The notes under the pieces are model-generated. The model saw only the letters and a program-made list of their open reading frames with translations. It made no database searches and had not been told where the DNA came from. From Coix lacryma-jobi var. lacryma-jobi (Eukaryota > Streptophyta > Magnoliopsida > Poales > Poaceae): DNA of 64,000 bases. The translations under genes and the position numbers were made by a program. How positions within the stretch are numbered: position 1 is the first letter of the stretch; each line of letters starts with the position of its first letter. The stretch covers positions 83,709,942 through 83,773,941 of the forward strand of contig CM019826.1 in assembly GCA_009763385.1 (NCBI GenBank), given 5' to 3'. This document shows positions 42,844 through 55,135 of the stretch, in pieces.

Positions 42844-44198
42844 GTGTTGTTCAATATCACGACAAAGCAGATAGCTGAGATTCCGGTAGTATGTGAGTTT
42901 CCGGATGTCTTTCCTGATGAGTTGCCTGGTTTACCGCCTGATAGAGATGTGGAGTTTGCTATAGAGTTAATCCCGGGAACAGCACCTATATCCCGAAGAC
43001 CATATAGAATGCACGCTAAGGAGTTAGCAGAGCTTAAGGTTCAAATACAGGAACTTTTGGATAAGGGTTTGATACGTCCTAGTTCGTCACCTTGGGGATG
43101 TCCCGCTATCTTTGTGAAAAAGAAAGATAAAACTCTGAGGATGTGCGTAGACTACAGACCGCTTAATGCAGTAACCATAAAGAATAAGTACCCCTTACCT
43201 CGAATCGATGTCTTGTTTGATCAGTTGTCAAAAGCAAAAGTGTTCTCCAAGATCGACCTGAGGTCGGGATACCATCAGATTAAGATCAGAAGAGAAGACG
43301 TGCCAAAAACAGCTTTCTCTACCAGATACGGACTCTATGAATATTTAGTTATGTCCTTTGGTTGACCAATGCACCGGCACATTTCATGTACCTGATGAAT
43401 TCAGTTTTCATGCCAGAATTGGATAAGTTTGTTGTAGTGTTCATCGATGACATCTTGGTATACTCTGAGAATGAGAAGGACCACGCTGAGCATCTACGAG
43501 TTGTTTTGACCCGGCTTAGAGAGCACAAGTTGTATGCTAAGTTCAGCAAGTGTGAGTTTTGGTTGAAGAAGGTACCTTTCCTTGGTCACGTCCTTTCAGA
43601 GGAAGGGATCTCTGTAGACCCTTCTAAAGTACAAGAGGTTATGGATTGGCAAGCACCCACGAGTGTTTTTGAGGTTCGCAGCTTTTTGGGTTTGGCAGGG
43701 TACTACCGTCGATTTATTCCGGATTTTTCAAGAATAGCCAAGCCTATGACTCGTTTAACGCAGAAAAACAAGAAGTTCGAATGGACTCCAGAGTGTGAAG
43801 CAGCTTTCCGCACTCTGCGAACGTTGTTGACTTCCGCGCCTATTTTGGCTCAGCCAAACTTGGAGGAACCTTTTGATGTGTTTTGCGACGCATCCAAGAT
43901 TGGACTTGGATGTGTACTCATGCAAAATGGAAGAGTTATCGCCTATGCCTCTCGCCAGTTGAAACCGCACGAAGAGAACTATCCCACTCATGATCTGGAA
44001 CTAGCAGCCGTCGTGCATGCACTCAAGATATGGAGACATTATCTTATGGGAAATCTATGTCATGTGTACACGGATCATAAAAGTCTGAAATATATCTTCA
44101 CCCAGCCAGAGTTGAATATGAGGCAGAGAAGATGGTTAGAGCTAATTAAGGATTATAACCTTGAAGTGCATTACCACCCGGAAAAGCGAACGTTGTAG
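42844..44198 (+). pseudogene. Reverse transcriptase and RNase H of element Y
   Basis: RT opens with VVCEFPDVFPDELPGLPPDR and shows PYRMHAKELAELK, KKKDKTLRMCVDYRPLN, YPLPRIDVLFDQL and FSKIDLRSGYHQIKI. A one-base deletion at about 43364 (FG then TGA) shifts to the frame with NAPAHFMYLMNSVF, catalytic VVVFIDDILVYS (about 43437), FLGHVLSEEGISVDPSK and SFLGLAGYYRRFI. RNase H has DVFCDASKIGLGCVLMQ, HDLELAAVVHALKIW and YTDHKSLKYIFTQ, so its acidic residues are present. Another one-base change at about 44180 (HPEKRTL, relatives HPGKAN) ends the frame. Residues of both active sites are intact. Confidence 0.94.
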
Positions 44199-45790
44199 CC
44201 GATGCCTTGAGTCGCAAGACTCATTGCAACTCCCTACAACCACTTTGGAGGATAGATTTAACCTTATGCACCCCGTTATGGTGAACAACATCACTCTTCA
44301 GTGTACCTTGGAAAGTGACATCATCGAGAGACAGAAGACCGATGAAGAAATCTGTCAGATAAAGAAGAGGTTGGAAACCAGTAGTTCGTTGAACTTTAGA
44401 ACAGATGAACAGGGAATTCTATGGTATAAACGAAGGATAGTTGTTCCTAAGGATTCAGGGCTGAAAGAGAGGATTCTGAACGAGGCTCACAATTCAAAGT
44501 TGTCTATCCACCCAGGAAGCAGTAAGATGTATCAGGATTTGAAAACCAGATTTTGGTGGTCAAAGATGAAGAAAGAAGTCGCAGCCTATGTCGCCAGATG
44601 TGATACTTGTTGCAGGATAAAGGCAATACATCTGAAACCCGCCGGACAGTTACAACCGTTGTCCATCCCAGAGTGGAAGTGGGAAGAGATCAGTATGGAC
44701 TTTATCACCGGACTTCCTACTACTCAGAGAGGAAGAAATGATTCTATCTGGGTTATCGTAGATCGGTTATCTAAAGTGGCTCACTTCGTACCAGTCAAGA
44801 CTACTCACCGCCCCCATCAGTATGCAGACCTGTATATTCAGAATATCCTGAGGTTGCATGGAATTCCAAAGCGGATAGTTTCTGATAGAGGACCCCAGTT
44901 CATAGCACGTTTTTGGGAACAGTTGCACAAGGAGTTAGGAACCAAGTTGGTAAGAAGTTCAGCCTATCACCCTCAAACTGCAGGACAGACAGAAAGAGTG
45001 AATCAGATTTTGGAGGATATCCTAAGAGCTTGTGTCTTATCTTCAGGAGAGTCATGGGAGAAATGGTTACCCCTTGCTGAGTTTTCATACAACAACAGCT
45101 ATCAAGAGAGTATAAAGATGGCACCTTTTGAAGTTTTATATGGACGAAGATGCAGAACCCCAGTAAATTGGGTTGAGTCTGGAGATCGAGGATTCTATGG
45201 ATCAGATTATGTAAAAGATGCCGAGGAAATCGTGCAGACCGTACAGCAACATATCAAGGTAGCACAGTCTCGACAAAAGAGTTATGCTGACACCCGAAGG
45301 AGACCTTTGGAATTTCAAGTTGGAGACTATGTGTATCTCAAGGTTTCACCTATGAGGAAGGTCCAACGTTTTGGAATCAAGAAGAAGCTAGCACCTCGAT
45401 ATGTGGGACCATACCTGATCATAGCAAAGAAGGGACAAGTGGCATACGAAGTACAGTTACCCCCAGAAATGAGCACAGTTTTCCCGGTGTTCCACGTATC
45501 ACAGTTAAAGAAGTGTCTTCGAGTTCCAGAACAAGAGGAAGTTCGGATTCCAGACATCACCATCAGATCGGATCTGGAGTACTACGAGCAGCCCAAGGAG
45601 ATTTTGGATACCAAGACCCGAGAGACCGTAACCGAACAATGAAGACTTACAAGATTCTCTGGAGCAATCACGGACCCAACGATGCGACATGGGAAACCGA
45701 GGAGTACCTACGCGTAAGCTATCCCGCTTTTGTTAAGAAATGGTACGTAACTCAAATCTCGGGACGAGATTTCTTTAAGGGGGGAAGGGC
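44161..45790 (+). pseudogene. Integrase with C-terminal chromodomain of element Y
   Basis: The zinc-binding module (EAHNSKLSIHPGSSKMY ... ARCDTCCRIKA) lies at about 44480-44630. Catalytic residues are Asp in SMDFITGLP (44695), Asp in VSDRGPQF (44880) and Glu in AGQTERVNQ (44985). The GPY module reads APRYVGPYLIIAKKG, and VFPVFHVSQLKKCLRVP follows. The frame breaks at about 45630 by one missing base (ETVTEQ stop). The other frame continues the chromodomain: YKILWSNHGPNDATWETEEY and LRVSYPAFVKKW, ending near 45742. Chromodomains of this class bind methylated histone H3 tails and steer integration into heterochromatin. This matters because the same element encodes an H3-tail-like protein. GGACGAGATTTCTTTAAGGG follows. 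Confidence 0.93.
45772..45790 (+). promoter_or_regulatory. Polypurine tract of Y
   Basis: TTTCTTTAAGGGGGGAAGGGC directly precedes the 3' LTR (TGTGACACC). The identical sequence precedes the LTR of Z at 50936-50955. It is the plus-strand primer site. Confidence 0.85.
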
Positions 45791-48700
45791 TGTGACACCC
45801 TAGTGTCAAGCACTGCATTAGGAACTTCATTAGCTACTAAAGGAGCATAAGCAATGCATTGCATCATTGCATGTGCATATGAGTGCTTGTTGCCTTTTGT
45901 TTATTTATTTGGCTTTCTTTATGTAGAGGACTTAAAAATGGTTTTCAGAAAAAGTGTCTTATATGAAGGTGGTAGAGAGAGAAAAATGTTTGAGCAACTT
46001 TTATGTTTGGGTCAAAACCTAGTTTGGAGTTTTTGAAACTGTTTTTGAGTGGTCAAAGTTTGAAAGAATTTGGAAAAGAAAAAGGAAAACGTTTTTTTTC
46101 CGGGTGCCACCCCTTTCGGCCCATCTGGCCTTTCGGCCCAGCTCGCGTGCGCCGGCCCGCTCCCAACTCGCCCGCGTGCCGCGCGCGCCGCGCGCTGTCG
46201 CCGCTGACACGCCGCGCCGTACGCCGGCCGCGACCGCCACGTGGCCGCCGTATCCTGCCGAGGATCCTCGCCGGCCACTCCTCGCTCGATCCTCTCTCAC
46301 CCGAGCACGCAAGCTATCTCCCCGGCCACTCTCCGCTCGCCTCGCCTGCAGCGCCGCTCGCCGTGCACGGCATCGCCCGCGCTACCTCGCCGACCGCGCG
46401 CCGTGCCCCGCCACGACCACCGGCCGGTCAAGCCGATCAAACCCCGAGCGCACCACACTCCCCCTCCCCACTGCCATTCCAGCTCGCCCGCTCTCACTCT
46501 CGCTCTCTCCCTCACTTCCCTCGAACACGCCGAACACCTCCCCGCTTGCCGCGACCATCGCCGCAAAAGCCCCGCCGTGTTCCGGCCTCACCGGAGCACC
46601 ACCACCCGATTCGTCTCGCACACCACTCCGTCTACACCTCGGACACCCGGTGCTCCCGCTTGCACCACCTCTCGAGCCCCACCGACGCCGGAGATCGGAG
46701 AGCGCCGCCGCGGACGCCATCACCACCGCTGAGCCCGCGACGCTGTTCCTCCCCGACCCGAGCACCACTGCCCCTCTTCTTCATCCTCGACCTTCACCGA
46801 GTCAAGGCAAGGTAAGAACACCGACGAGCTTCAACGCTCTTCTGCTCCTATCCCCTCTTCTCCCCGGCCGCGCCATGGGCGCCGCCGCAGACCTCGCTCG
46901 TGGCCCGGCTCCTCTGCAGCCACCCGAGCCAAACCAACCCCGTAGCTTTGCTCCTTAGGGTTCACTCGAGCTTTTGCCTCCCCCAATTTCACCGGCGACC
47001 GCCGGAGACGGTGTAGTCGCACGTCACCGCCGCCTCCGTGCGCTGCCGCTCGCCGCCGGCACACTCCGGCCATCCGCTAGCCAAACCACCTACACCGCTC
47101 GATGCGCCTCGTCGCGGTGAGTTCACAAGCCTAGCTTCCCCGCCGGCGACCTCACCGACGGCGAGGAATCGACGGTCAAACCTCTCCCCTGTTTCCGTCT
47201 CGCCCGAGCCCTCGAGCCAGGCCTCGGACGGCGTGTGTGTATGTTTCCGTCTCGCCCGAGCCCTCGAGCCAGGCCTCAGCCTCGAGCCAGGTCTCGGACG
47301 GGCGTGTGTGTTTCCGCCTCGCCCGAGCCCTCGAGCCAGGCCTCGGACGGGCTAATGTTTTCCGTCTCGCCCGAGCCCTCGAGCCAGGCCTCGGCCTCGA
47401 GCTCGGCCTCGAGCGAAACCTCGGGTGCGGTCTCGTTCGAGCCAGGCCTCGGCCGATCACCTACCGCCGTGCGCTCGAGCCAGGGTGGGTTTCCGTTGAC
47501 CCACGGGCCCCGCGCGTCAGCCACTCGCTGGTCCAGGGACCGGGTGCACGTAGCCAGCCGGGAGAAATTCAAATGTTTTTCTTTTAGTTTTAATTTCCAG
47601 AGATGCTTGTTATTTTTGTACAGCATGATTTATAAGTCCAATGGAGTACTTTCAGTTTTGTTGGCTTGTTTATGAGTAGATCTATCATGGAAAAATATGA
47701 ATGTATTTTTTGATACAGTTTATTTTACTGTTTTCATTTATTTCAGTGCACATGCTTTTGTTGGGATAAATGGAATTAAGTGTTTTCTGATGGAGTTAAT
47801 TCATGGGAAAATTTGTATAGGTTCCTTGTTATGTTTGGTGCCTGTGAAAGTTATATGAAGTACTGTTCTTATGAAAAGAGTTCCTGTTATGGTTAAAAGT
47901 TCCTTTTGCTGATTTCTTAGAAAAAGTGTTAAGGTGTTTTATAGGTTGAAATAAAATATGGGAAATTTTGTGCAGTCTCTGTATGCCATGAAGAGTCTAA
48001 GAAAAATATAAACCTGATCTGTTTTGTGGAAAAAGTTGTAGTTGTTTTACAACTGTGCTTGTCCGTGTTTATCTTTGGAAATTCCTGTAAGAAATAATAC
48101 AATGTTTCTGTTCATGGAACTTTCTTGATAAGCATAAAAGGTGAAGTAGAATCTGGGAAAATATGAAATAGAGTTGTGCACCCTTTTACAATAGGGTTGT
48201 AGTTCAAAGCACCTTTTTGGGCAGTTGCTTGTCATTTTTATATCTGCAGTTCTGTAGTTTATTTTTGGCTGAAACTTGTTCAGTAGAGTCCAGCAAGTGT
48301 TGTTTACTTTCTGGAATTTTTGTGGATTTTTCTGAGTCCAGAAAGATGCACTTGCAGTTCAATCGGAGTTTCTTTGGTTTAATTTAAATAAGAAAAAGAG
48401 TGAATAACCAGATTTTGTTTTATGAAATAATTAAGTAATTACCTCAATGTCAAAAGTGGTTCAACAATTGACTTTGTTGGTTTGCAAGATTTATACCTTT
48501 CATGTCACCTTCATCTTGCACCGCATTTATTTAAATATATATTCATCGCACGCAATAGGATCGACCCCGTCGGAGCCCCACCAAGAGCAGGAGCTAAACG
48601 CCGAGCCGGAGATCCAGGAGCTGCAGCAGCCAGAGGAAGTCGACCCCGTCCACGACCCTAACTTACCTGAGTGTCCCTCTCACGAGGCAGCAGTCTTCAC

Positions 48701-50235
48701 TCAAGGCAAGCCCCGGAGCATATTAAGCCTCCTATCTTTTGCAATTAAGTTTACTTGAGTCCTTTTATATTGTGATGCATTAGGTCTAGGAGTTGAAATG
48801 AATCCTACTTGCTGCATTACCATTCCTTGGTTATTGATTAATATCTACCTTGTATCCTGTTGTTTAGTTACAATGTAGAATTGCTTAGCCTGCTTAATAA
48901 AAGTGGTAGTTTAGGATGTTTCAGTACTACCCGAATGGGTATTTACCGGATCACGGTTGGCTATATTTGCTATCGTGGAAAAGAACCTGAGTAGTAATGA
49001 AATACGGTCGACGAGATGGCAGGGCACAAGTTCGGAAACTTGGGGCAGTCCATCCGTTGGATCGTGTAGGTTTGTATCGATGTTGGCCCTCGTTCATTTT
49101 TGAACGCGCCCTTTTACTTAGGGACATGTCGGTGCTGTAATCATCGACCCCAAAGCCGGTTAGAAGCTGTTCGGGCCGGTTTCAACCCGTGTCGTGCCCT
49201 CTAGTACGGAAGTTGCGATCTGCCGCGTGAGGCCATCGCCAGACTCTGATTGGGCGGTCCGTGCTTGAACCGCGACGATTACCACCACGAACAAGCGTCG
49301 AGCGGTTGCCCAATGCATGGACCCGACGGGGAAAGTGTGGGCTGGTATTAAAGGTCTTTCATCAGCTGATTTGGAATTCGATTCGAGTCGCCGTCTCCCC
49401 CGGTTAGTGGGAAACTATGGCGAGCTTCACCACGATACAACTCCATGTAATGATTTAAGGTTCAACTAAAATGTGGATAAGTCAACTGGATATGGTTATA
49501 TTATTGATTGGTAGATTCAAGTGAGTGCTCTAGTACAGGTGAAAAACCTAGAATTAAGGAGTAGGTCTAAAAAAATGGCAGCTCATCTTTATCACTAATT
49601 ACTTCCTATCTGAACTTGAGCTTCTCGCAACTAAAAGATCCCAGCTCCACCCAAAAAGGCCTTGCATACCCTTGGTGTCTTTATTTTCAGTTGGACGGGT
49701 AAGTCTAGCTGAGTACATTCCCGTACTCAGGGTTTATCCCGTTTGTTGCAGATGGCCAGGTCTACTTTGGCTATTGTAAGCACTGCCTCTACCCGGTGGA
49801 AGGTGATGAGGAGTAGGCCCAGGGCAGGGTCGTCCAGAAGCTTCCCCTTTCTTTTGCTGGACCAAGACTACTAGTGGCACATTATCTTAAAGGGAGGAGT
49901 GAGTTGTGTCGAGTGGATTTATCAAAACAATGAAGTTTTATTTGGACCACATGTGTGGTGGTCGTATTTCAAACTATTTCAGCTTCCGCACTTTTAAACT
50001 CGGTATTGTAATACTGTATTGTAATAACTCTATTTTAAATTCGGTTTCGTTTTCGTTATGATGTATCTTTACGAATGTAATCCTTGAATGATGCGATCCT
50101 GTTTGATGTATGGTGTTAGAAATCCTTCGAGATTTCCGGACTACCGGGGTTGTATGGGTTCAAGTATCAGTCGAAGTCAGACGGATTTGGCTAAGATAAT
50201 ACTTGAGCTCTTATAATCAGGACGGTTCCGCCACA
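45791..50235 (+). repeat. 3' LTR of element Y
   Basis: It is a near copy of 34816-39264, beginning TGTGACACCCTAGTGTCAAG and ending CCGCCACA. Substitutions seen are few (for example TTTTACGAA/TTTTATGAA, TTATTCC/TTATACC, TTGAACGATG/TTGAATGATG). Indels of one base in runs are frequent. A 13-bp duplication (TGTATTGTAATAC-like) lies near 50008, and the minisatellite differs in copy number. Confidence 0.95.
48559..49816 (+). CDS. LTR-encoded Cys/His microprotein, two 3' exons (copy in Y 3' LTR)
   Basis: It is the copy of 37599-38855. Block 1 is 48559-48705 and block 2 is 49752-49816. Both are unchanged in peptide sequence, and the acceptor, the GC donor and the phases are kept. The two blocks carry no frameshift although the surrounding LTR has accumulated many indels relative to the 5' copy; this is suggestive but the blocks are short. 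Confidence 0.6.
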
Positions 50236-50955
50236 ATGGCTACCGTAGCAAGAGTTCTCGTACAATAATAGCTATCAAGAGAGTATCAAGATGGCACCGT
50301 TTCCCAGTTTGAAGCTTTATATGGACGTAAGTGTGTGACTCCGGTAAACTGGATGAACACGGGGAAAGGAGATATTTTGGAATTGACTTCGTGGCAAGAA
50401 GCGAGAAAAAGGTCCAGATCATCCATCAACACTTACAAGCAGCACAACCGACAGAAAAGTTATGCCGATAAAAGAGAAGGGACCGTTGGAGTTTAAGAAG
50501 GGAGATCATGTTTACCTAAAAGTAACTCCGATGAGGGGAGTACAAAGTTCGGTATTAAAAAAGAGCTACCCGAGATATGTTGGACCATATCGTATCTTGA
50601 AAAGAAAGGGAGAAGTATCTTATCAACTTCAGTTACCCGAAGCTGAGTTCGATCTTTCCGGTCTTTCATGTTTCACAGTTAAAGAAGTGTCTACGTGTAC
50701 CGGAAGAAAGAATAGAACCTCAAGAGTTGAAGCTAGCATCAGACCTCACATATCAGGAGCAACCCGTGCGAGTTTGGACAGCAAAGAAAGAGTAACTCGC
50801 AATCGCCTAGTGAAGGTGTATAAAGTTTTATGGAGTCATCATGATGATGGAGATGCAAATTGGAAATGGAAGACTATCTCCAGAAAGTTTATCCATCGTT
50901 CCATAAGCAATGGTCAGTAAATCTCGGGACGAGATTTCTTTAAGGGGGGAAGGGC
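50236..50955 (+). pseudogene. Integrase C-terminus and chromodomain remnant of element Z
   Basis: The fragment starts exactly at the Y LTR end, at a point homologous to Y 45063 (MVTPC/WLP region). It reads SYNNSYQESIKMAPF, ALYGRKCVTPVNWM, PLEFKKGDHVYLKVTPMRGV, PRYVGPYRILKRKGEVSYQL, FPVFHVSQLKKCL in shifting frames, and a chromodomain-like end with VKVYKVLWSHHDDGDANW. A purine tract identical to Y's precedes the LTR at 50956. It is a different subfamily from Y, roughly 60-70 percent similar by eye at protein level. Everything upstream of this point in Z is missing. Confidence 0.9.
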
Positions 50956-53900
50956 TGTAACACCTCTGGTGTTAAGCTAGCATGACATCATTTCTCATCA
51001 TGCATAATCATCTCATGATCATGAAGCATTCATATGTTATTCTTTTTCTCACATAAAATGTCATTTCATGTGTTTGCTTGCTTATAAGTTTGCTTTGATG
51101 AAGTGTTGCTTATCTTGCTTGGGAGTGGTTAAGTCTTTCTAACCATCTAACCTGTTGAGAAGTCAAAATGAAGGCATGGTTATGCTGGACATTTTGCCTA
51201 ATCAAGTAGTTAAACCCTAGTCAACCTATAGAGCCTCTAAAGTCCTTTTGTTTGACTAACAAAGACCTCCTTGTTAGAAGCTTTGCATGGCTGTAGGCCC
51301 TTAAGCAAAAGTGTGTAGAATTTAGTATAGAACAAAAGTTGTTTAAGGACCAACTCATGAAAATGGGTTTAGCATGGTGTTTTAGGGTCCAGAAGGCAGA
51401 ATTGGAAGGGTTTTAGACTTGGAAATTTTCCTAAGTCCTAAAGCTGGTTTTCAGTTCGGCCAGGCTATGTTTAGCACCTTCTCAAGCCTAATCCAAGCCG
51501 AACCAGTGGTCAATTATAACCAAAGTTGCAGTCGTGTATAGCTCTAACCAATGGTGCAGTTGGTTTAGCGTTTGATGGAATGGTTAGTGAGTTAATCGCG
51601 TTTGAAAATGGGCGTCAGTCGGCCATTAGCCAACTGAATCGCCCGATTCAGTTTTGAATCGCCGGCGTCGTGGCCGACCGCGCGCAGGGGAAGAGCGCCG
51701 CGTGGCGTCCGATTCCCGACCGGCCCGGCCAGCGCGCGCGGCGTGGCGAGCCTTAAGCGCCCGTGCACGCTCTCCTCCGCCAGAGCGCTCTCTCCCTCTC
51801 TCTGCCTCGCTCCAAGCTCTCGCCGGCAACCGCGCGGGCGAAAAGGGGAAGTCCGCCGTCCGCCGTCGTTTCGCCGCGCAACCGCCGAGCAAACTGCACC
51901 GCTAGCCTCGCCTCAACCTCCTCCATCGTTTGCCTTAGCCAGCGCCTCGTGTTAAGCCCTTGGTAAGCCGCGGGACGAGTTCCGCCATGGTCGCCGGCGC
52001 CACCAAGCTCGGTCCGCCGTGGCCGATTCCTTTCCCGTGCAAATCCATCCTTTCTAACTCGCGTTCATGAGTCAGTAAGCATCCAGGAAGAAGGTAGTGA
52101 AGTCGGTTTAACCGATTAGGGTTCGGTTGCCCCGGTCCGCTGTCATCCGCCGCCCGCCATGTGCGCCGGCGATGGCATGCCCGTGTTCCCGCCGTGTCAA
52201 CGGCGAATCCTTCGTTCTTTGCTTCGCATTAGGGTTGTGTAGATCTGAGGAGTGCGAATAGTGGGTTAGTTTAGCTCGTCGTGGTCGGGAGGAGATGGCG
52301 GCGTAGGAAGTCCGCACCGCCGTAGCCGCCATTTGCGACGGCGAGCTCGATCCGTGCCAATGCTGGGCCAGTGAGTGGTACCAATCGGCGCGGAAGGAAG
52401 AGAGGAGTCCGTCGGTGGAGTTGGTTTCGCCGGAGGAGCCGCTGTCGGCGAGCTCCGGCGAGGTCAACACCTCCTCTGTTTCGGTGTGTGTGACAGGTGG
52501 GGTCGTGTTGACCACGGGCCCCGGTTGTCAGCCGCTTGGGTGCAGTTGTGTCGGTGTTTGTAGCAGTTAGGGTTTAGTGTTTTTTGAATATATGTTTTTT
52601 CAGAAATGCTGATAATGCTTGTTTAAATCATAACTTAAGTTCTGTTAATCCAATAAATGTGAACCAATTTTGTTAAGTTTGTTTTGATGAGTTCTATGCA
52701 TGAAAAATATGATATGCTCTGTTATGATAGTTTTTATATGCAGTAATAATTAATTTGTGTTTAGGCTGATATCTTGTTTAATGCATAGTAAATCATGTTT
52801 TGCTCAGAAAAATATGAGATTTGTTTTGATGAACTGTGTAGGTGATGTAGAGTCACAGAAAAATTATAACTACTGTTTGGTTGTGAATTAATTTGAAGTT
52901 AACCTTTAAATTAATTAAATGCTGTTTCTTGTATAATTTGTAGTAATTAAAATATATGGAATTTGAGTCTCATAATTTTTATAAACTGCTCTTATGCTAA
53001 AAAGCTCTAAACAAAAATATGAAATCGTTGTTTGACACTTTTTAAGATAGGGTGTAGTTCAAAGTATCTTTTCACCCTGAGATTTGTCTTTTTCATACAG
53101 AATTATATATACATGCAATTGTCCTAAAATTTGTACAGTATGCTTACTTTCTGTTAGGAACCTACAGTAATTTTTGTAGATTTTTCTAAAGCTGTTAGCT
53201 ATAAGGTGCAGTTATAAGCTTGTTCTTAGTGGAATAATTAGTTTATTTAAATTAAGCTTTGGTGTCTTTTTTATGGAGGGGGGCCAGCAAGGGTAAAATA
53301 GTCTTTTCAGTGCATTCTTAGTAGCTGTACTTTGTGTGTTAGCATAGCTACTCTTTCGATAGAGTGTTACACTCTACCGGAGAGGAAATATGCACCTATT
53401 CGGTCAATTCAATTGCAATGCATTTTCTATGCCCATGTATCATCCATTCATTCGCGCATATGCATCATAACAGGTTCGGTAGAAGAGACAGTGATAGCAG
53501 AGGAAAACGAGGAGCAGCCCCAGGAGCAGGAACCAGGAGCTGTCGGGGAGGAGTTTGAAGAGGAACTTCCGGAGTGCCCGAATCACCAACCGAGCACCTT
53601 CGAGAAAGGCAAGCCCCGGAGCATTTCTAACTACCTACAGTTTTAATTAACTTAATCTGTTTATGTTTGTTGCATTAAGTATAGGAGTTGTTTGATACCA
53701 TTGATGCATCACTATTCATACCTTGTTATCTTGAAATATTATCCTTGACACCTATATAGAATCAGGTCCGAGTCATGCTTAGAATTGCTTAGACGGTAGA
53801 AGTCGGGCAACCTTCATGTTACCCGCGAGCAATAGGTGGTTACTTGACCGATTAACCGGATATTTCCATTAAGTGGGATAACTGAGTGTTGTGGAAAATA

Positions 53901-55135
53901 GAGATCGGCAGATTCCTGTAGTGTATGCTACAGTATTTCTAGCCGTGTTTTATGGGAATCAGTATCTTGTGAGATAGACTTCTTGTCATGTTGAACGCAT
54001 GTCCCACATTTAGCTGGAAGGATAACTCGTTCCGACCGCGAAGCCGCTCATTGTTCCAGGCCGGCTCTCAGGTCCTACGCATCAGCCGAAGCCACGGTGG
54101 AGAGTTAGTGGGACGCGGGGGCGCGAATAGTAAGACCCGGGTGATGGTGGTTAAGTCCAACTCCTTGGCAGTCGGGCTTGCCTCCGGGTGTGATGGTGGC
54201 GGTTGAAACCGCGACTCCTGGAACAATGTTGTGGTCATCTGTAGCTCACTGACGGGTGGGTGTGGTTTGTGTGGGAAATAAATCACCAGCTGGTTAGGAA
54301 TCGATTATAATCGCCATCGCTCCTGGATAGTGAGCACTTGACTTGAACGCTGATCGACCTCGATACTGAAAAAATGTGGAACACGAGACAGCTATCATTA
54401 TACTTTTGGAAATGGTCACTCGGTCTGTTTGTTACATTTTTGGTGATTGTTGGATCACTACCATGTTTGTATAGTGCAGTTTGCTAATCTAGTAAATAGG
54501 ATAATTACCATTTAAATTGACAGCTAAAGGGCAGGAGAACTACTTAATTAACAAATGGCTTTTTATGCAAAAATGTGGTCTATTGCTAGCCTCCACTATA
54601 TACTAGCCTTGCATACTCCTTGATGTCAACTTATTTCTGGTTTAAGCGGGTAAGTCTAGCTGAGTACCTTCTCGTACTCAGGGTTCTACCCTTTGTTGTT
54701 GCAGATGGCCAGGTCTTCCATGGTTATTGCATCAATTGTCTCTTTCCAGCCTCGGGTGATATCTAGGTCACGGGCAATGGCCTCTTTATTCGTATCTTTT
54801 GCTATGTTAAGGATGACTACTAAATGGCACTGTAATCATTAAGTGTGTGTGTGTGAATTTCGGAACAACGTTTCAAGTTAAGCTTCCGCTACTGTTTTCA
54901 AACCTGGTTTTGGTTTGTAATAACTAAGTTGCTACTCCGAAAACTATTTGTGTCATCTCTGTCGTATGACGGTCGACGCTGAATATTACGATCCTATGTT
55001 GTTGATGTTGGAAAGTTTGAAATCCTTCGTGATTTCACGGACTACCGGGTTTATAGGGGCTCAAGTACCACAAATTTACTGCCTAGGCGGCGAATTTCGT
55101 ACTTGTGCTCTTATAAATTGGTCGGTTCTGTTACA
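50956..55135 (+). repeat. 3' LTR of element Z (Tekay-like)
   Basis: It runs TGTAACACCTCTGGTGTTAA ... GGTCGGTTCTGTTACA, 4180 bp. It is related to solo LTR A in reverse: shared head, GGTTAGTCAAAC-type segments near 51250 matching 19990-20050, and the tail. It contains a GC-rich block (51660-52540), exon-like blocks at 53474-53608 and 54705-54766, the GAGTAC hairpin (54662-54679) and the GAAATC hairpin (55019-55036). The sequence after 55135 belongs to LTR W, so Z was inserted into W. Confidence 0.9.
53474..54766 (+). CDS. LTR-encoded Cys/His microprotein, two 3' exons (copy in Z)
   Basis: Block 1 (53474-53608, 135 nt) follows CATAACAG and opens in phase 1. It encodes SVEETVIAEENEEQPQEQEP, then GAVGEEFEEELPECPNHQPS and TFEK, before GAAAG|GCAAGC. 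Block 2 (54705-54766, 62 nt) follows TTGTTGCAG and encodes DGQVFHGYCINCLFPASGDI then stop. C-x2-H-x15-C-x2-C is kept exactly, the acidic character of the linker is kept, and both exon lengths equal those of A. Substitutions between copies change many residues but not the four metal-type ligands, the DGQ or the GYC. Upstream exon unknown. Confidence 0.65.

Larger units (their letters stand above)
34816..50235 (+). mobile_element. Complete Tekay-like chromovirus (Ty3/gypsy) Y
   Basis: Two nearly identical LTRs of about 4.45 kb (34816-39264 and 45791-50235) flank a tRNA-iMet-type primer site, an extra ORF with an H3-like N-terminus, gag, protease, RT/RNase H, integrase with a C-terminal chromodomain, and a polypurine tract. 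The chromodomain and motif set place it among chromoviruses; the Tekay label is from the very long LTRs and motif style. Flanking 5-mers are CCTGC (left) and ATGGC (right), so there is no target duplication. The LTRs differ by only a few substitutions but many one-base indels, mostly in homopolymers. This suggests a young element with either real or technical frameshifts. Confidence 0.95.
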
